Source of the DNA: Ornithinimicrobium sp. F0845
GTDB taxonomy: Bacteria; Actinomycetota; Actinomycetes; Actinomycetales; Dermatophilaceae
Reading direction: 5' to 3'
Assembly: GCF_023015765.1 (NCBI RefSeq)
Contig: NZ_JALKAL010000002.1
Coordinates: forward strand, 494,421-558,420
DNA: 64,000 bases
The notes below the pieces were generated by a model that made no database searches, was not told the DNA's origin, and worked only from the letters and a program-made list of their open reading frames with translations. Position 1 is the first letter of the stretch. Each line of letters opens with the position of its first letter. The translations under genes were made by a program, and so were the position numbers. Below, one piece after another: positions 19,024-27,832 of the stretch.

Positions 19024-20706
19024 TCAGTCGCGGGTGAGCTTGCGGTACGTGACGCGGTGCGGGCGGGCCGCCTCGGCGCCCAGCCGCTCCACCTTGTTCT
19101 CCTCGTAGGCGCCGTAGTTGCCCTCGAACCAGTGCCAGTTGGCCGGCTCCTCGTCGGTGCCCTCGTAGGCCAGGATGTGCGTGGCGACCCGGTCCAGGAA
19201 CCACCGGTCGTGAGAGATGACCACGGCGCAGCCCGGGAAGTTGAGCAGCGCGTTCTCCAGGGAGCCGAGGGTCTCGACGTCCAGGTCGTTGGTGGGCTCG
19301 TCCAGGAGCAGCAGGTTGCCGCCCTCCTTGAGGGTCAGCGCCAGGTTCAGGCGGTTGCGCTCACCGCCGGAGAGGATGCCGGCCTTCTTCTGCTGATCCG
19401 GCCCCTTGAAGCCGAACTGGCTGACGTAGGCGCGTGAGGGGATCTCGACGTTGCCGACCTGGATGAAGTCGTTGCCGTCGGAGACCACCTCCCACAGGGA
19501 CTTCTCCGGGTCGATGCCGCCGCGTGACTGGTCGACGTAGGAGATCTTGACCGTCTCGCCGACCTTCACCGTGCCCGCGTCGGGCTCCTCCAGGCCCACG
19601 ATGGTCTTGAACAGCGTGGTCTTGCCGACACCGTTGGGGCCGATCACACCCACGATGCCGTTGCGCGGCAGCGTGAAGGAAAGGTCGTCGATGAGGATGC
19701 GGTCGCCGAAGCCCTTGCGCAGGTCGTTGACCTCGATGACCTGGGCACCCAGCCGGGGACCCGGCGGGATCTGGATCTCCTCGAAGTCGAGCTTCCTGGT
19801 GCGCTCGGCCTCGGTCGCCATCTCCTCGTAGCGCGCCAGACGGGCCTTGCTCTTGGTCTGCTTGGCCTTGGGGTTGGAGCGCACCCACTCCAGCTCCTTC
19901 TCCAAACGCTTGGCCAGCTTGGCGTCCTTCTTGCCCTGGACCTCCAGACGCTCGCGCTTCTTCTCCAGGTAGGTCGAGTAGTTGCCCTCGTAGCCCAGCA
20001 GGCGGCCACGGTCGACCTCGGCGATCCACTGGGCCACGTTGTCCAGGAAGTACCGGTCGTGGGTGACGGCGAGGACGGCGCCGGCGTACTCCTTGAGGTG
20101 CTGCTCCAGCCACTGGACGGACTCGGCGTCGAGGTGGTTGGTGGGCTCATCGAGCAGCAGCAGGTCGGGCTTGCTCAGCAGCAGCTTGCACAGTGCCACG
20201 CGGCGGCGCTCACCACCAGAGAGGACGGTCACGTCGGCGTCCGGCGGAGGGCAGCGCAGGGCGTCCATCGCCTGCTCGAGCTGGGCGTCGAGGTCCCAGG
20301 CGTCGGCGTGGTCGATCTCCTCCTGCAGCTGGCCCATCTCGGCCATCAGCGCGTCGAAGTCGGCGTCCGGGTTGGCCATCTCCTCGGAGATCGCGTTGTA
20401 GCGGTCGAGCTTGGCCTTGATCTCACCGACACCCTCCTCGACGTTGCCGAGGACGGTCTTCTCCTCGTTCAGCGGCGGCTCCTGCAGCAGGATGCCGACG
20501 CTGTAGCCCGGGGTCAGTCGCGCCTCGCCGTTGGAGGGCTGGTCCATCCCGGCCATGATCTTCAGGATCGTGGACTTGCCGGCGCCGTTGGGACCGACCA
20601 CGCCGATCTTGGCGCCCGGGTAGAAGGACATCGTGACGTCGTCGAGGATCAGCTTGTCGCCGACCGCCTTGCGGGCACGCGTCATGGTGTAGATGAATTC
20701 GGCCAT
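19024..20706 (-). CDS. ettA: Energy-dependent translational throttle protein EttA (ABC-F)
   Basis: 560 residues, two ABC domains and no membrane part. First domain: GPNGAGKST, LSGGERRRVALC, LLLLDEPTNHLD; second: GPNGVGKTT, LSGGERNRLNLA, LLLLDEPTNDLD. The linker region has the charged helix of ABC-F proteins. EttA binds the ribosomal E site and gates the first elongation step by ADP/ATP ratio. ATG 20706 (MAEFIYTMTRARK) is the usual family start; a long in-frame extension upstream is spurious. Confidence 0.96.
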   Translation of the reverse strand: MAEFIYTMTRARKAVGDKLILDDVTMSFYPGAKIGVVGPNGAGKSTILKIMAGMDQPSNGEARLTPGYSVGILLQEPPLNEEKTVLGNVEEGVGEIKAKLDRYNAISEEMANPDADFDALMAEMGQLQEEIDHADAWDLDAQLEQAMDALRCPPPDADVTVLSGGERRRVALCKLLLSKPDLLLLDEPTNHLDAESVQWLEQHLKEYAGAVLAVTHDRYFLDNVAQWIAEVDRGRLLGYEGNYSTYLEKKRERLEVQGKKDAKLAKRLEKELEWVRSNPKAKQTKSKARLARYEEMATEAERTRKLDFEEIQIPPGPRLGAQVIEVNDLRKGFGDRILIDDLSFTLPRNGIVGVIGPNGVGKTTLFKTIVGLEEPDAGTVKVGETVKISYVDQSRGGIDPEKSLWEVVSDGNDFIQVGNVEIPSRAYVSQFGFKGPDQQKKAGILSGGERNRLNLALTLKEGGNLLLLDEPTNDLDVETLGSLENALLNFPGCAVVISHDRWFLDRVATHILAYEGTDEEPANWHWFEGNYGAYEENKVERLGAEAARPHRVTYRKLTRD

Positions 20707-20770
20707 GGTGCTCAGGCTATCCGGCGGAGGCGGTCCGGCCCGAATCGGTGGGCCACCTCCGCCGTCCGCC

Positions 20771-21289
20771 TCAGGCACCGATCGCCACGGGCTCCTCCGG
20801 AACGGGCTCCTGGTCGTAGTCGTCCCCGGCGGGCGGCTCTTGGCCGGCCGGGAGCTCACCGTCGTGCTCCTGGGCGAAGGCTGCCTGCACGTTCTCATCG
20901 GCCGACGGGTCGTTGCCGGTGAAGTGCGGTCGTCGCACGGCGGTGAAGTCGGCCTGTCCGAAGCTCAGGTTCGGGCCGACCGCGACCGCGGTGATCTGCA
21001 CCTCGGTGCCCTGCTTCTCGCCGTTCTCCCACTCGTTGACCCGCAGCTTGCCGTGGACCACGACCGGCGTGCCCTTGTGCAGGGACTCGAAGACGTTGAC
21101 CGCCAGGGCACGGAAGGTCGAGACCTTGTAGAAGCTGGCGCCCGTCTCGAGCCACACGCCCTTCTCGCGGTCGAAGTAGCCGTGGTTGACGGCCACGCGG
21201 AAGTTGGCGAAGACGTCGCCGCCCTTGGTGTTGCCAATCGTGGGGTCGGCGGTCAGGTTGCCGGCCACCGTCACGTATGAATCTGTCAT
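20771..21289 (-). CDS. ssb: Single-stranded DNA-binding protein (paralogue)
   Basis: 172 residues from ATG 21289 behind AGGGGAGTCAG. Residues 1-115 are an SSB OB fold (VAGNLTADPTIGN, FRVAVN, FYKVSTFRALAVNVFESLHK, GTPVVVHGKL). The tail is acidic but ends in PVPEEPVAIGA and lacks the D-D-x-P-F tip that recruits SSB partners in the main replication SSB. This fits a second actinobacterial SSB, perhaps used in recombination or competence-like processes. It sits directly upstream of ettA on the same strand. Confidence 0.9.
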   Translation of the reverse strand: MTDSYVTVAGNLTADPTIGNTKGGDVFANFRVAVNHGYFDREKGVWLETGASFYKVSTFRALAVNVFESLHKGTPVVVHGKLRVNEWENGEKQGTEVQITAVAVGPNLSFGQADFTAVRRPHFTGNDPSADENVQAAFAQEHDGELPAGQEPPAGDDYDQEPVPEEPVAIGA

Positions 21290-21504
21290 CTGACTCCCCT
21301 TCTGCTCGGTCCCACGGGTCCGTGGGTGAGCACCACCGTGCCGAGCGAGTATGTCGGGGCGCAGGTGGGCGGGAGGATCTGTGGACAGGCGGTGGCTGAG
21401 CGGGGTGGTTGTGGACAGTGCGTACGGAGCCACGACGAGAATGCGCGGGGGACGTACGGAACCACTACAGGAATGCGTGGGGCCGCCAAGCCTCGACAGA
21501 CTGG
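21290..21504. promoter_or_regulatory. ssb upstream region: 30-base direct repeat and two DnaA-box-like sites
   Basis: CGTACGGAxCCAC begins a 30-base repeat at 21421-21450 and 21453-21482 (25 of 30 bases match). TGTGGACAG occurs at 21380-21388 and 21410-21418, same orientation, 30 bases apart; its complement CTGTCCACA differs by one base from the actinobacterial DnaA box TTGTCCACA. All lie upstream of the minus-strand ssb start. Confidence 0.6.
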
Positions 21505-23142
21505 TCAGCGCGCGGCGGCCTGCAGCTGCTGGCGCGTCTGCTTGTGTCGCTCCAGCACCTCGGACACGGGGGTGCTCACGTGCTCGTGGGCCACGTCGGC
21601 GACCGAGCCGCCCAGCCGGTCCTCGATCGCCTGGCGCCGGCGGCGGGCACCGACCCGCGCGAGGGCGCGCGCCGTCAGGGCGATCAGCACCCCCAGCAGC
21701 AAGCCGCCGGCGAGCATCAGGACCGGGATCGGGAAGGGACCCCACGTCGGCACGTCCAGCGGCATCTGCATGAACCCGAAGAGACCCAGGACCACGAGCC
21801 ACACCAGACCGCCGATCGCGACCAGGGCGAGCAGCCACTGCAGCACGTTGACCATCTGCCACCACATCGGGTTACGCGCCCGCAGCGGGGTGCTCATGAC
21901 GGCCTGGTCGAGGGAGTCGGCCAGCTCGCCGGTGTGCGGGGTCGCGGCGTGCGCCACCGCGTCCGCCCAGCGCGGGGGCAGGCCCGCACCGGCCGCCTCG
22001 CCCACCTGGCGCGTGGCCAGGTCGACGGCGGACCGGGCCGCCGGGCTGGCCGGTGGCAGCGAGGAGCGTCCGAGAGCCGTCTTGACGTCGACCGGCGTGA
22101 TCGCGGCGGGGTTGTCGCCCAGACGCAGTCGCTTGAGCGGCTCGGGGCGCAGCGCCGAGACCCACCGGGTGAACGGCCAGCCCACGTGGTTGGCGGCCTG
22201 ACGCAGGTAGTCACGGTGCACCGCGTCCAGCACGACCGGCACACCGGCCGCCTGCTTCAGCGCCACCACGAGCTTGCGGTCCGCCTCCGGGTCGAGCCGG
22301 GGCTCGTCGTCGCCCACGTCCTGCAGCAGGTCCCGCGCCGTGCCCTTGACGTCGCCCACCAGCCGCTGCTCGGCGGCGTTGCGGCGGGCCACGACCTCAC
22401 CAATCGCGCCCTTGAGGTCATCCAGCCCGTCGTGCAGCCGCGCCGAGGTGCCGATCACCTCGAAGTCGCCGGCGCCGTCGGCCGCCACCAGCTTGCGCAG
22501 GTCGGCCTTGATCCGGTCGGCGCCGTCCTCGTCCTGGATCCGGTCGATCTGGTTGAGGACGACGAGCATCACCGTCTCGTGGTCCTGCAGGGGCGCGAGG
22601 TACTCGTTGTGCAGGCGCGCGTCGGCATACTTCTGCGGGTCGGTCACCCACACGAAGACGTCGGAGCGCGCGAGGATCCGGTCGGCCTCGACGCGGTGCG
22701 CCTCCTCGGTGGAGTCGAAGTCGGGCAGGTCGACCAGGATCAGGCCGTCCAGCGCGCCCTTGCCCGACCCGGGCGACTCGGCGACGTGGTGCCGGGCCTC
22801 GATCCCCAGCCAGGACAGCAGCTCGCTCGGGTCCTCACCGCCGCCCCAGATGGCCGCAGTGGCCTTGGAGGTGGTCGGCCGCCGAGCCCCGATCCGGGAG
22901 ACCTCCTCGCCGACGAGGGCGTTGAACAGAGTGGACTTGCCCGAGCCCGTGGCACCCGCCAGGGCGACGACCGTGCGCCCGCCCTTGAGCGCCCACCGCT
23001 CCCGCACCTTGGTGACCAGCTCGGTGGCCGCCTCGGAGCGCTCCGGGTCGAGCTCGGCGCCACCGCTCTCCAGTGCGTCGTCGAGCTGGTCGGTGCGCCA
23101 GACCAGTGTCGCACCGCGGCTTCCCGACTCGCGGGGACTCAT
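21505..23142 (-). CDS. Membrane dynamin-like GTPase, second of a pair
   Basis: 545 residues. G1 GATGSGKSTLFNAL (about 63-76), G3-like LVDLPDFDS, and G4-like VVLNQID define a YfjP/dynamin-type GTPase. Two hydrophobic segments lie around 432-464 and 475-500, followed by a charged tail, suggesting membrane anchoring through a helical hairpin. Its ATG overlaps the stop of the upstream GTPase by four bases. The pair resembles the tandem arrangement of bacterial dynamin-like proteins (for example IniA/IniC or DynA/DynB), though identity with them is inference. Confidence 0.88.
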   Translation of the reverse strand: MSPRESGSRGATLVWRTDQLDDALESGGAELDPERSEAATELVTKVRERWALKGGRTVVALAGATGSGKSTLFNALVGEEVSRIGARRPTTSKATAAIWGGGEDPSELLSWLGIEARHHVAESPGSGKGALDGLILVDLPDFDSTEEAHRVEADRILARSDVFVWVTDPQKYADARLHNEYLAPLQDHETVMLVVLNQIDRIQDEDGADRIKADLRKLVAADGAGDFEVIGTSARLHDGLDDLKGAIGEVVARRNAAEQRLVGDVKGTARDLLQDVGDDEPRLDPEADRKLVVALKQAAGVPVVLDAVHRDYLRQAANHVGWPFTRWVSALRPEPLKRLRLGDNPAAITPVDVKTALGRSSLPPASPAARSAVDLATRQVGEAAGAGLPPRWADAVAHAATPHTGELADSLDQAVMSTPLRARNPMWWQMVNVLQWLLALVAIGGLVWLVVLGLFGFMQMPLDVPTWGPFPIPVLMLAGGLLLGVLIALTARALARVGARRRRQAIEDRLGGSVADVAHEHVSTPVSEVLERHKQTRQQLQAAAR

Positions 23143-24845
23143 CGGGACTCCTCCACCTGCTGGGCCGCCTCGGACAACTCCTGGACCGCCTCGCCTGACA
23201 GGCGCACCTCGTCCAGGACGGTCTCGTAGCGAGCCAGCTCCTCGTCATACAGTCCGGACACCTTGGCGAGCAGCGCCTTGCGGGCCTTGGCGGCCAGCTC
23301 GCGCACCGCCTGGTCACCGAAGATCGCCTCGAGCAGCCGCTGGGCCAGCACTGCCGATCCACCCGCGATGCCCACCTCGACACCGGTCAACCCGGCCGTG
23401 GAGGCGAAGACCACCAGCATCAGCATGACGGCGAGCGCGTTGACGCCGAAGGCGAGGTAGCGGGCCGTGGCGCGCTTCTGCCCCGCCTCGTTGCGGACCA
23501 TGTCGAGGACCTCGCCCTGCCAGTCGCGGATCAGCCGCTCGACGCGCTCCTCGATGCCGGGGCTGGCCTTGGCGAGCTCGGGATGCCGCTGCACCAACTC
23601 GGCGCCCCCGCCGGCGCCCTTCCAGTTGCGGGTGGCGGCGGCCGCGGCCACCTGGGCGTGGGAGGTGACGAGCGCGGCCGCACCGGACTGGATGGCCTCA
23701 CCCAGGTGCTCGGTCGAGACGCTCTTGCCGGTGAAGAACGAGGTCAGTCGGTCGCGCAGGCGGCTGATGCCGGCCTCGACCTGCCGCAGGAACTCGCCCG
23801 TCCCGACCAGCTCCTGCCAGCGGGCGAGCACCTCGCCGCGCAGCAGCGTGCCGTCCTCCATCCCGTCCTCGACGCCCTGGGAGGCCTCGGAGTATGCCGT
23901 GCGCGCGGCCTGGCGCAGCGCGTCCCGGGCCGCGATCTGAGCCGAGCCGGCCTCGCCGAGCTCGGCGGAGCGGTCCGCAAGGGAGCCCAGCGCACCCTCC
24001 AGGGTGCGTCGGATGACCACGGAGCGGGCCTTGGCGTCGCCGGCCAGCGTGTGCAGCCAGCCGCGGAGCCGCTCGGTGTCCTTGGCCGGGAGCATCCCGT
24101 CCTCGCCCAGCCGCGACTCGGGGATCGTGAAGATCGGGGACTTGGCCAGCCCCTGCTCGCGGAGCATCTCGGAGAGGTGGACACGGATGTCCTCCATCGC
24201 CTCTGGTGGCACGCGGTCCAGGATGATGGCCACGCTCGTGCCGCGCTCGGCGGCCTCGCGCAGCAGCGACCACGGCACGGCGTCGGCGTAGCGCGCGGCG
24301 GTGGTGACGAACAGCCACAGGTCGGAGGCGGCCAGCAGCTGGCGGGCGAGGTCACGGTTGGAGGTGACGACCGAGTCGATGTCGGGGGCGTCCAGCAGGC
24401 CCAGACCGGCGGGCAGCATCGTGGAGGGGGTGAGCCGCACGGAGCCGGGGTCGTCCTCGTCGGTGACCGAGCCGGTCACCCGCGCCAGCCCGGGCAGGAT
24501 CCGGTCCCCGGTGAACCACTTCTTGTCGTCCGGGTGGTGCACCAGGACCGAGGCCCGGGTGGTGGGACGCAGCACACCCGCCCGGGTCACGGTCTCCCCC
24601 ACGAGCGAGTTGACGAGGGTGGACTTCCCGGCTCCCGTCGAGCCGCCCACGACGCAGAGCAGTGGCGCGTCCAGCGAGCGCAGACGTGGCAGCACGTAGT
24701 CGTCGAGCTGCTTGACCAGGTCGTCCTGCCGGACCCGTGCCTGGTCGACCCCGGGCAGGTCGAGGGTCAGCTCGACACGCTCTGCCGCGCCGCGCAGTCG
24801 CTCGACGGCGCGCAGCAGGGCTGCTCCGGAATCGGTCTTTGTCAC
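23139..24845 (-). CDS. Membrane dynamin-like GTPase, first of a pair
   Basis: 568 residues from GTG 24845. G1 GGSTGAGKSTLVNSL begins near residue 67, then RPTTRASVLVHH (switch I region) and LLDAPDIDSV (G3-like). A long helical middle follows, with a hydrophobic double segment at about 455-500 and a short C-terminal helix. This layout (GTPase, helical stalk, membrane hairpin) is that of bacterial dynamin-like proteins. The frame extends upstream through the 23-base repeats to 25037, but that part is repeat-encoded and rejected. Coupled by ATGA to the next GTPase. Confidence 0.88.
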   Translation of the reverse strand: MTKTDSGAALLRAVERLRGAAERVELTLDLPGVDQARVRQDDLVKQLDDYVLPRLRSLDAPLLCVVGGSTGAGKSTLVNSLVGETVTRAGVLRPTTRASVLVHHPDDKKWFTGDRILPGLARVTGSVTDEDDPGSVRLTPSTMLPAGLGLLDAPDIDSVVTSNRDLARQLLAASDLWLFVTTAARYADAVPWSLLREAAERGTSVAIILDRVPPEAMEDIRVHLSEMLREQGLAKSPIFTIPESRLGEDGMLPAKDTERLRGWLHTLAGDAKARSVVIRRTLEGALGSLADRSAELGEAGSAQIAARDALRQAARTAYSEASQGVEDGMEDGTLLRGEVLARWQELVGTGEFLRQVEAGISRLRDRLTSFFTGKSVSTEHLGEAIQSGAAALVTSHAQVAAAAATRNWKGAGGGAELVQRHPELAKASPGIEERVERLIRDWQGEVLDMVRNEAGQKRATARYLAFGVNALAVMLMLVVFASTAGLTGVEVGIAGGSAVLAQRLLEAIFGDQAVRELAAKARKALLAKVSGLYDEELARYETVLDEVRLSGEAVQELSEAAQQVEESR

Positions 24846-24935
24846 GACCCAAGATTGCCGTGTGCAGGGCGTTCGGCCAAACCTGACCCGCCGTAGGGTG
24901 CCGAGTTTGTGTCCGCGCACGCTGGTTGGGCCCCT

Positions 24936-25046
24936 GCGCGCACTGCTGACCCCGGTCGGCGCGCACTGCTGACCCCGGTCGGCGCGCACTGCTGACCCCG
25001 GTCGGCGCGCACTGCTGACCCCGGTCGGCGCGCGCACCGCTGACGC
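24936..25046. repeat. Four perfect 23-base tandem repeats plus a decayed fifth
   Basis: Exact units start at 24936, 24959, 24982 and 25005; each begins GCGCGCACTGCTGACC and contains the dyad GACCCCGGTC. A decayed unit follows at about 25028. The array lies between the 3' end of tRNA-Arg and the start of the first GTPase gene, so it is in the GTPase promoter region. Confidence 0.92.
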
Positions 25047-25057
25047 GTGGGTGGGCG

Positions 25058-25130
<73 letters not shown>

Positions 25131-25224
25131 AGCGGCTCCGCTGTGGCGGGCCGGTCGCCCAGTCTAGTTGCGTCGGCCGGACCGACCGTTGCCGCCGCGC
25201 CCCGCGCGACTACGCTCGACCCTC

Positions 25225-26382
25225 ATGGAGCACCCCGACCCCTCAGTCGGCCCGTCAGTCAGCGCCGAGGCGCCGCTCGCCGACCTGCGCGACCAGATCG
25301 ACGCGGTCGACAAGCAGGTCATGGACCTGCTGGCCACCCGGCTGGAGCTGGTGGCCGAGGTGGGCGAGCTCAAGGGGCAGCACGGTCTGCCGATCTACGC
25401 CCCCGACCGGGAGCGCACCATGATCGCGGCGCGTCGCGCGGAGGCCGAGCGGCGCGGCCTGCCGCCGGACCTCATCGAGGACGTGCTGCGACGGTGCATG
25501 CGGGAGGCCTACGCGCACGAGAAGAACCTCGGCTTCACCCGCCAGGCGCCGCACCTGGGCCCGGCGGTGATCGTCGGCGGCGCCGGCCAGATGGGTCAGT
25601 TGTTCGGCCGGATGCTCCGCCTGTCGGGCTACGAGGTGCGTGAGCTGGACCGTGACGACTGGGACCGTGCCGAGGAGCTGCTCGAGGGTGCCGGCCTGGT
25701 GCTGGTCAGCGTGCCGATCCACGACACGGTCGAGGTCCTGCACCGGCTCCCGCCGCTGCCCGCGGACTGCCTCCTGGTCGACCTCACCTCCACCAAGGGC
25801 GCCCCCGTGGCGGCGATGCTCGAGGTCCACCCCGGTCCGGTGCTGGGGCTGCACCCGATGTTCGGGCCCGACGTCGACAACCTCGCCAAGCAGGTCGTCG
25901 CCTACGTGCCGGGCCGCTTCCCGGACGCCAGCACCTGGCTGCTGGAGCAGATCCGCCTCTGGGGCGCCCGGCTGCACGAGGTGTCCGCCGAGGACCACGA
26001 TCACGCCATGGGCCTCATCCAGGCCCAGCGCCACTTCGCCACCTTCGCCGACGGGCTGCACCTGGTCCGCGAGGACCGCTCCCTCGACGAACTGCTGGCG
26101 CTCTCCTCCCCGATCTACCGCCTCGAGCTCATCATGATCGGCCGGCTGTTCGCCCAGAACCCCGAGCTCTACGCCGACATCATCATGGCCTCGCCGGACA
26201 ACCTCGCTCTCATCGAGCGCTATCACGACCGCTTCGCCGAGGCCCTGGAGATCCTGCGCGCCGGCGACCGCGAGGCGTTCATCGAGCGGTTCCGCGAGAT
26301 CGGCGCCTGGTTCGGCCCGCACGCCGAGCGGTTCATGACCGAGAGCCACTCGCTCCTGGCGCATGCCGACACTCAGCGCTGA
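25225..26382 (+). CDS. tyrA: Bifunctional chorismate mutase / prephenate dehydrogenase (T-protein)
   Basis: 385 residues. Residues 18-100 are an AroQ chorismate mutase ([35 protein letters not shown]), fused to a prephenate dehydrogenase with [15 protein letters not shown] as NAD-binding loop, [10 protein letters not shown] and [15 protein letters not shown]. The cytoplasmic enzyme makes 4-hydroxyphenylpyruvate from chorismate for tyrosine synthesis. The fusion and the close match over the dehydrogenase half follow the enterobacterial T-protein, unusual for an actinomycete. ATG 25225 has TACGCT at 25211-25216 as a likely leaderless -10. Confidence 0.95.
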   Translation: MEHPDPSVGPSVSAEAPLADLRDQIDAVDKQVMDLLATRLELVAEVGELKGQHGLPIYAPDRERTMIAARRAEAERRGLPPDLIEDVLRRCMREAYAHEKNLGFTRQAPHLGPAVIVGGAGQMGQLFGRMLRLSGYEVRELDRDDWDRAEELLEGAGLVLVSVPIHDTVEVLHRLPPLPADCLLVDLTSTKGAPVAAMLEVHPGPVLGLHPMFGPDVDNLAKQVVAYVPGRFPDASTWLLEQIRLWGARLHEVSAEDHDHAMGLIQAQRHFATFADGLHLVREDRSLDELLALSSPIYRLELIMIGRLFAQNPELYADIIMASPDNLALIERYHDRFAEALEILRAGDREAFIERFREIGAWFGPHAERFMTESHSLLAHADTQR

Positions 26383-26445
26383 GTGCGCACCGATCCTCCC
26401 CGAGAACGCGCTCCCGGCGTACCGATCTTCCCCAGAATGGGGTGG

Positions 26446-27792
26446 TCAGAGCTTGTGGGGCACCGGCACGATCCGCTGCGCGGCGGCGTAGGGCTGCGGG
26501 GTCTGCAGGGGGGCGGCGAAGGTCGCGCGTCTGGCCTGGACGGTGTGCAGCAGCGCCCGCTCGCGGTGCCGCCACACGGGGTCGGGGTCGCCGCGCTCGA
26601 GGTGGTGCCGCGCGATCGCCAGCTCGCTCGACTCGTCCTGGAAGGCTTCCATCGCCTGCTCCGCGCGGGTGCCCCCGACGCCCTTGGCCCAGGCGCGGGC
26701 CCGGCGGCGCTCGCGTGGCGAGATGAGCATCGCGACCTCCGCCGGGGTGAACCAGCCGTTGAGGCCGTAGCCTGTCAGGTGCTCACGAAGCATCCTCGAC
26801 TCCTGCCGTCGGGAGTAGAACAGCAGCAGCACGAAGCCGATGAACAGCGGCACCTGAACGAGGACGTAGGCGAGCAGGAACCCGTCGATCGTGCTGAGCG
26901 CCGCGAAGTTCCACAGGAAGTGCAGGAAGACCGCCGCCACGAAGCCGATGAGCGGGATGAAGGCGTAGCGCCACCGCCGCCGGTGGGTGATCATCCCCAG
27001 CGCGATGCCGAAGCAGATGGTGAACATCGGGTGCGCGAACGGGCTCACCAGTACCCGCATGACGAAGATCCCCAGCAGTCCGGGCGCACCCAGCTCGTTG
27101 TAGGCACCGCCCAGATAGATGATGTTCTCGATGAAGGCGAAGCCGACCGCCACCATGCCGGCGTAGACGATGCCGTCGACGACGCCGTTGAACTCACGGC
27201 GGGCGACCAGGAAGATCACGAGCACGCCGAGGCACTTCAGGGCCTCCTCGACCACGGGCGCCACGAGCACCGCCCCGGTGAACACCGGGTCGAGGTGGAG
27301 ACCGGCGAAGAAGGCCATGCCGATGTCGTTGAGGAGCAGGGCTCCCGCCGTGCTGACCAGCGCCCCCCACAGGAAGGCGAACCACATGGTGCGCGCGGGC
27401 TCGGCCTCCAGCCGGTCGACCCACAGCAGCACCGGCACGACGATGCCCAGGGCAATCGAGGCGGTGAGCAACCCGAGCAGCGCGGCCGTGGCTCCGGTGC
27501 TCTCGGTGACCAGGACCGACATGAACAGCCCGCACAGGCCGAACAGGGTGACCGCACCGCTCCACACCATGAACCGACGCAGCGTGCGCCGGGGCGTGGC
27601 GTTGGCGGGCTCACCCAGGAACCCGGCATACGGCCCGTGGGCGACGCCGGGAGGCGGGGCGGGCGGGGCCAGCTGCGGCTGCGCAGGCCCCCACTGGTAT
27701 CCGACGGGTTGCGGTGGAACCGGTCCCCCGTGCGGCGCGACGTGCGGTCCTCCCTGGTAGCCGGCAGGCGGCTGCTGAGGCTGGTGCGACAT
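26446..27792 (-). CDS. PrsW family intramembrane metalloprotease
   Basis: 448 residues from ATG 27792. Residues 1-60 are a Pro/Gly/Gln-rich cytoplasmic tail; about eight hydrophobic segments follow. PrsW motifs are visible: APVVEEALKCLG (Glu-Glu pair), FAFIENIIYLG and the later HPMFTICFG and FLHFLWNF histidines. PrsW cleaves anti-sigma factors within the membrane in Bacillus; here no sigma factor is adjacent. A charged C-terminal region of about 110 residues follows. Start codons of this gene and orn are about 40 bases apart, so the promoters are back to back. Confidence 0.9.
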   Translation of the reverse strand: MSHQPQQPPAGYQGGPHVAPHGGPVPPQPVGYQWGPAQPQLAPPAPPPGVAHGPYAGFLGEPANATPRRTLRRFMVWSGAVTLFGLCGLFMSVLVTESTGATAALLGLLTASIALGIVVPVLLWVDRLEAEPARTMWFAFLWGALVSTAGALLLNDIGMAFFAGLHLDPVFTGAVLVAPVVEEALKCLGVLVIFLVARREFNGVVDGIVYAGMVAVGFAFIENIIYLGGAYNELGAPGLLGIFVMRVLVSPFAHPMFTICFGIALGMITHRRRWRYAFIPLIGFVAAVFLHFLWNFAALSTIDGFLLAYVLVQVPLFIGFVLLLFYSRRQESRMLREHLTGYGLNGWFTPAEVAMLISPRERRRARAWAKGVGGTRAEQAMEAFQDESSELAIARHHLERGDPDPVWRHRERALLHTVQARRATFAAPLQTPQPYAAAQRIVPVPHKL

Positions 27793-27832
27793 GGGCGTCA
27801 CGCTACCGCCACCGCTGAGTAGGGTGGGGCCC

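Noticed and set aside
21409..24896. Two long plus-strand frames opposite the GTPase pair
   Set aside because: Composition is typical of antisense frames, and the minus strand carries clear GTPase motifs.
24846..25037. Extension of the first GTPase upstream through the 23-base repeats
   Set aside because: The added residues are only repeat translation; GTG 24845 fits the family start.
24936..25046. Repeat array as a CRISPR
   Set aside because: Units are directly abutting with no spacers, and no cas gene is present.
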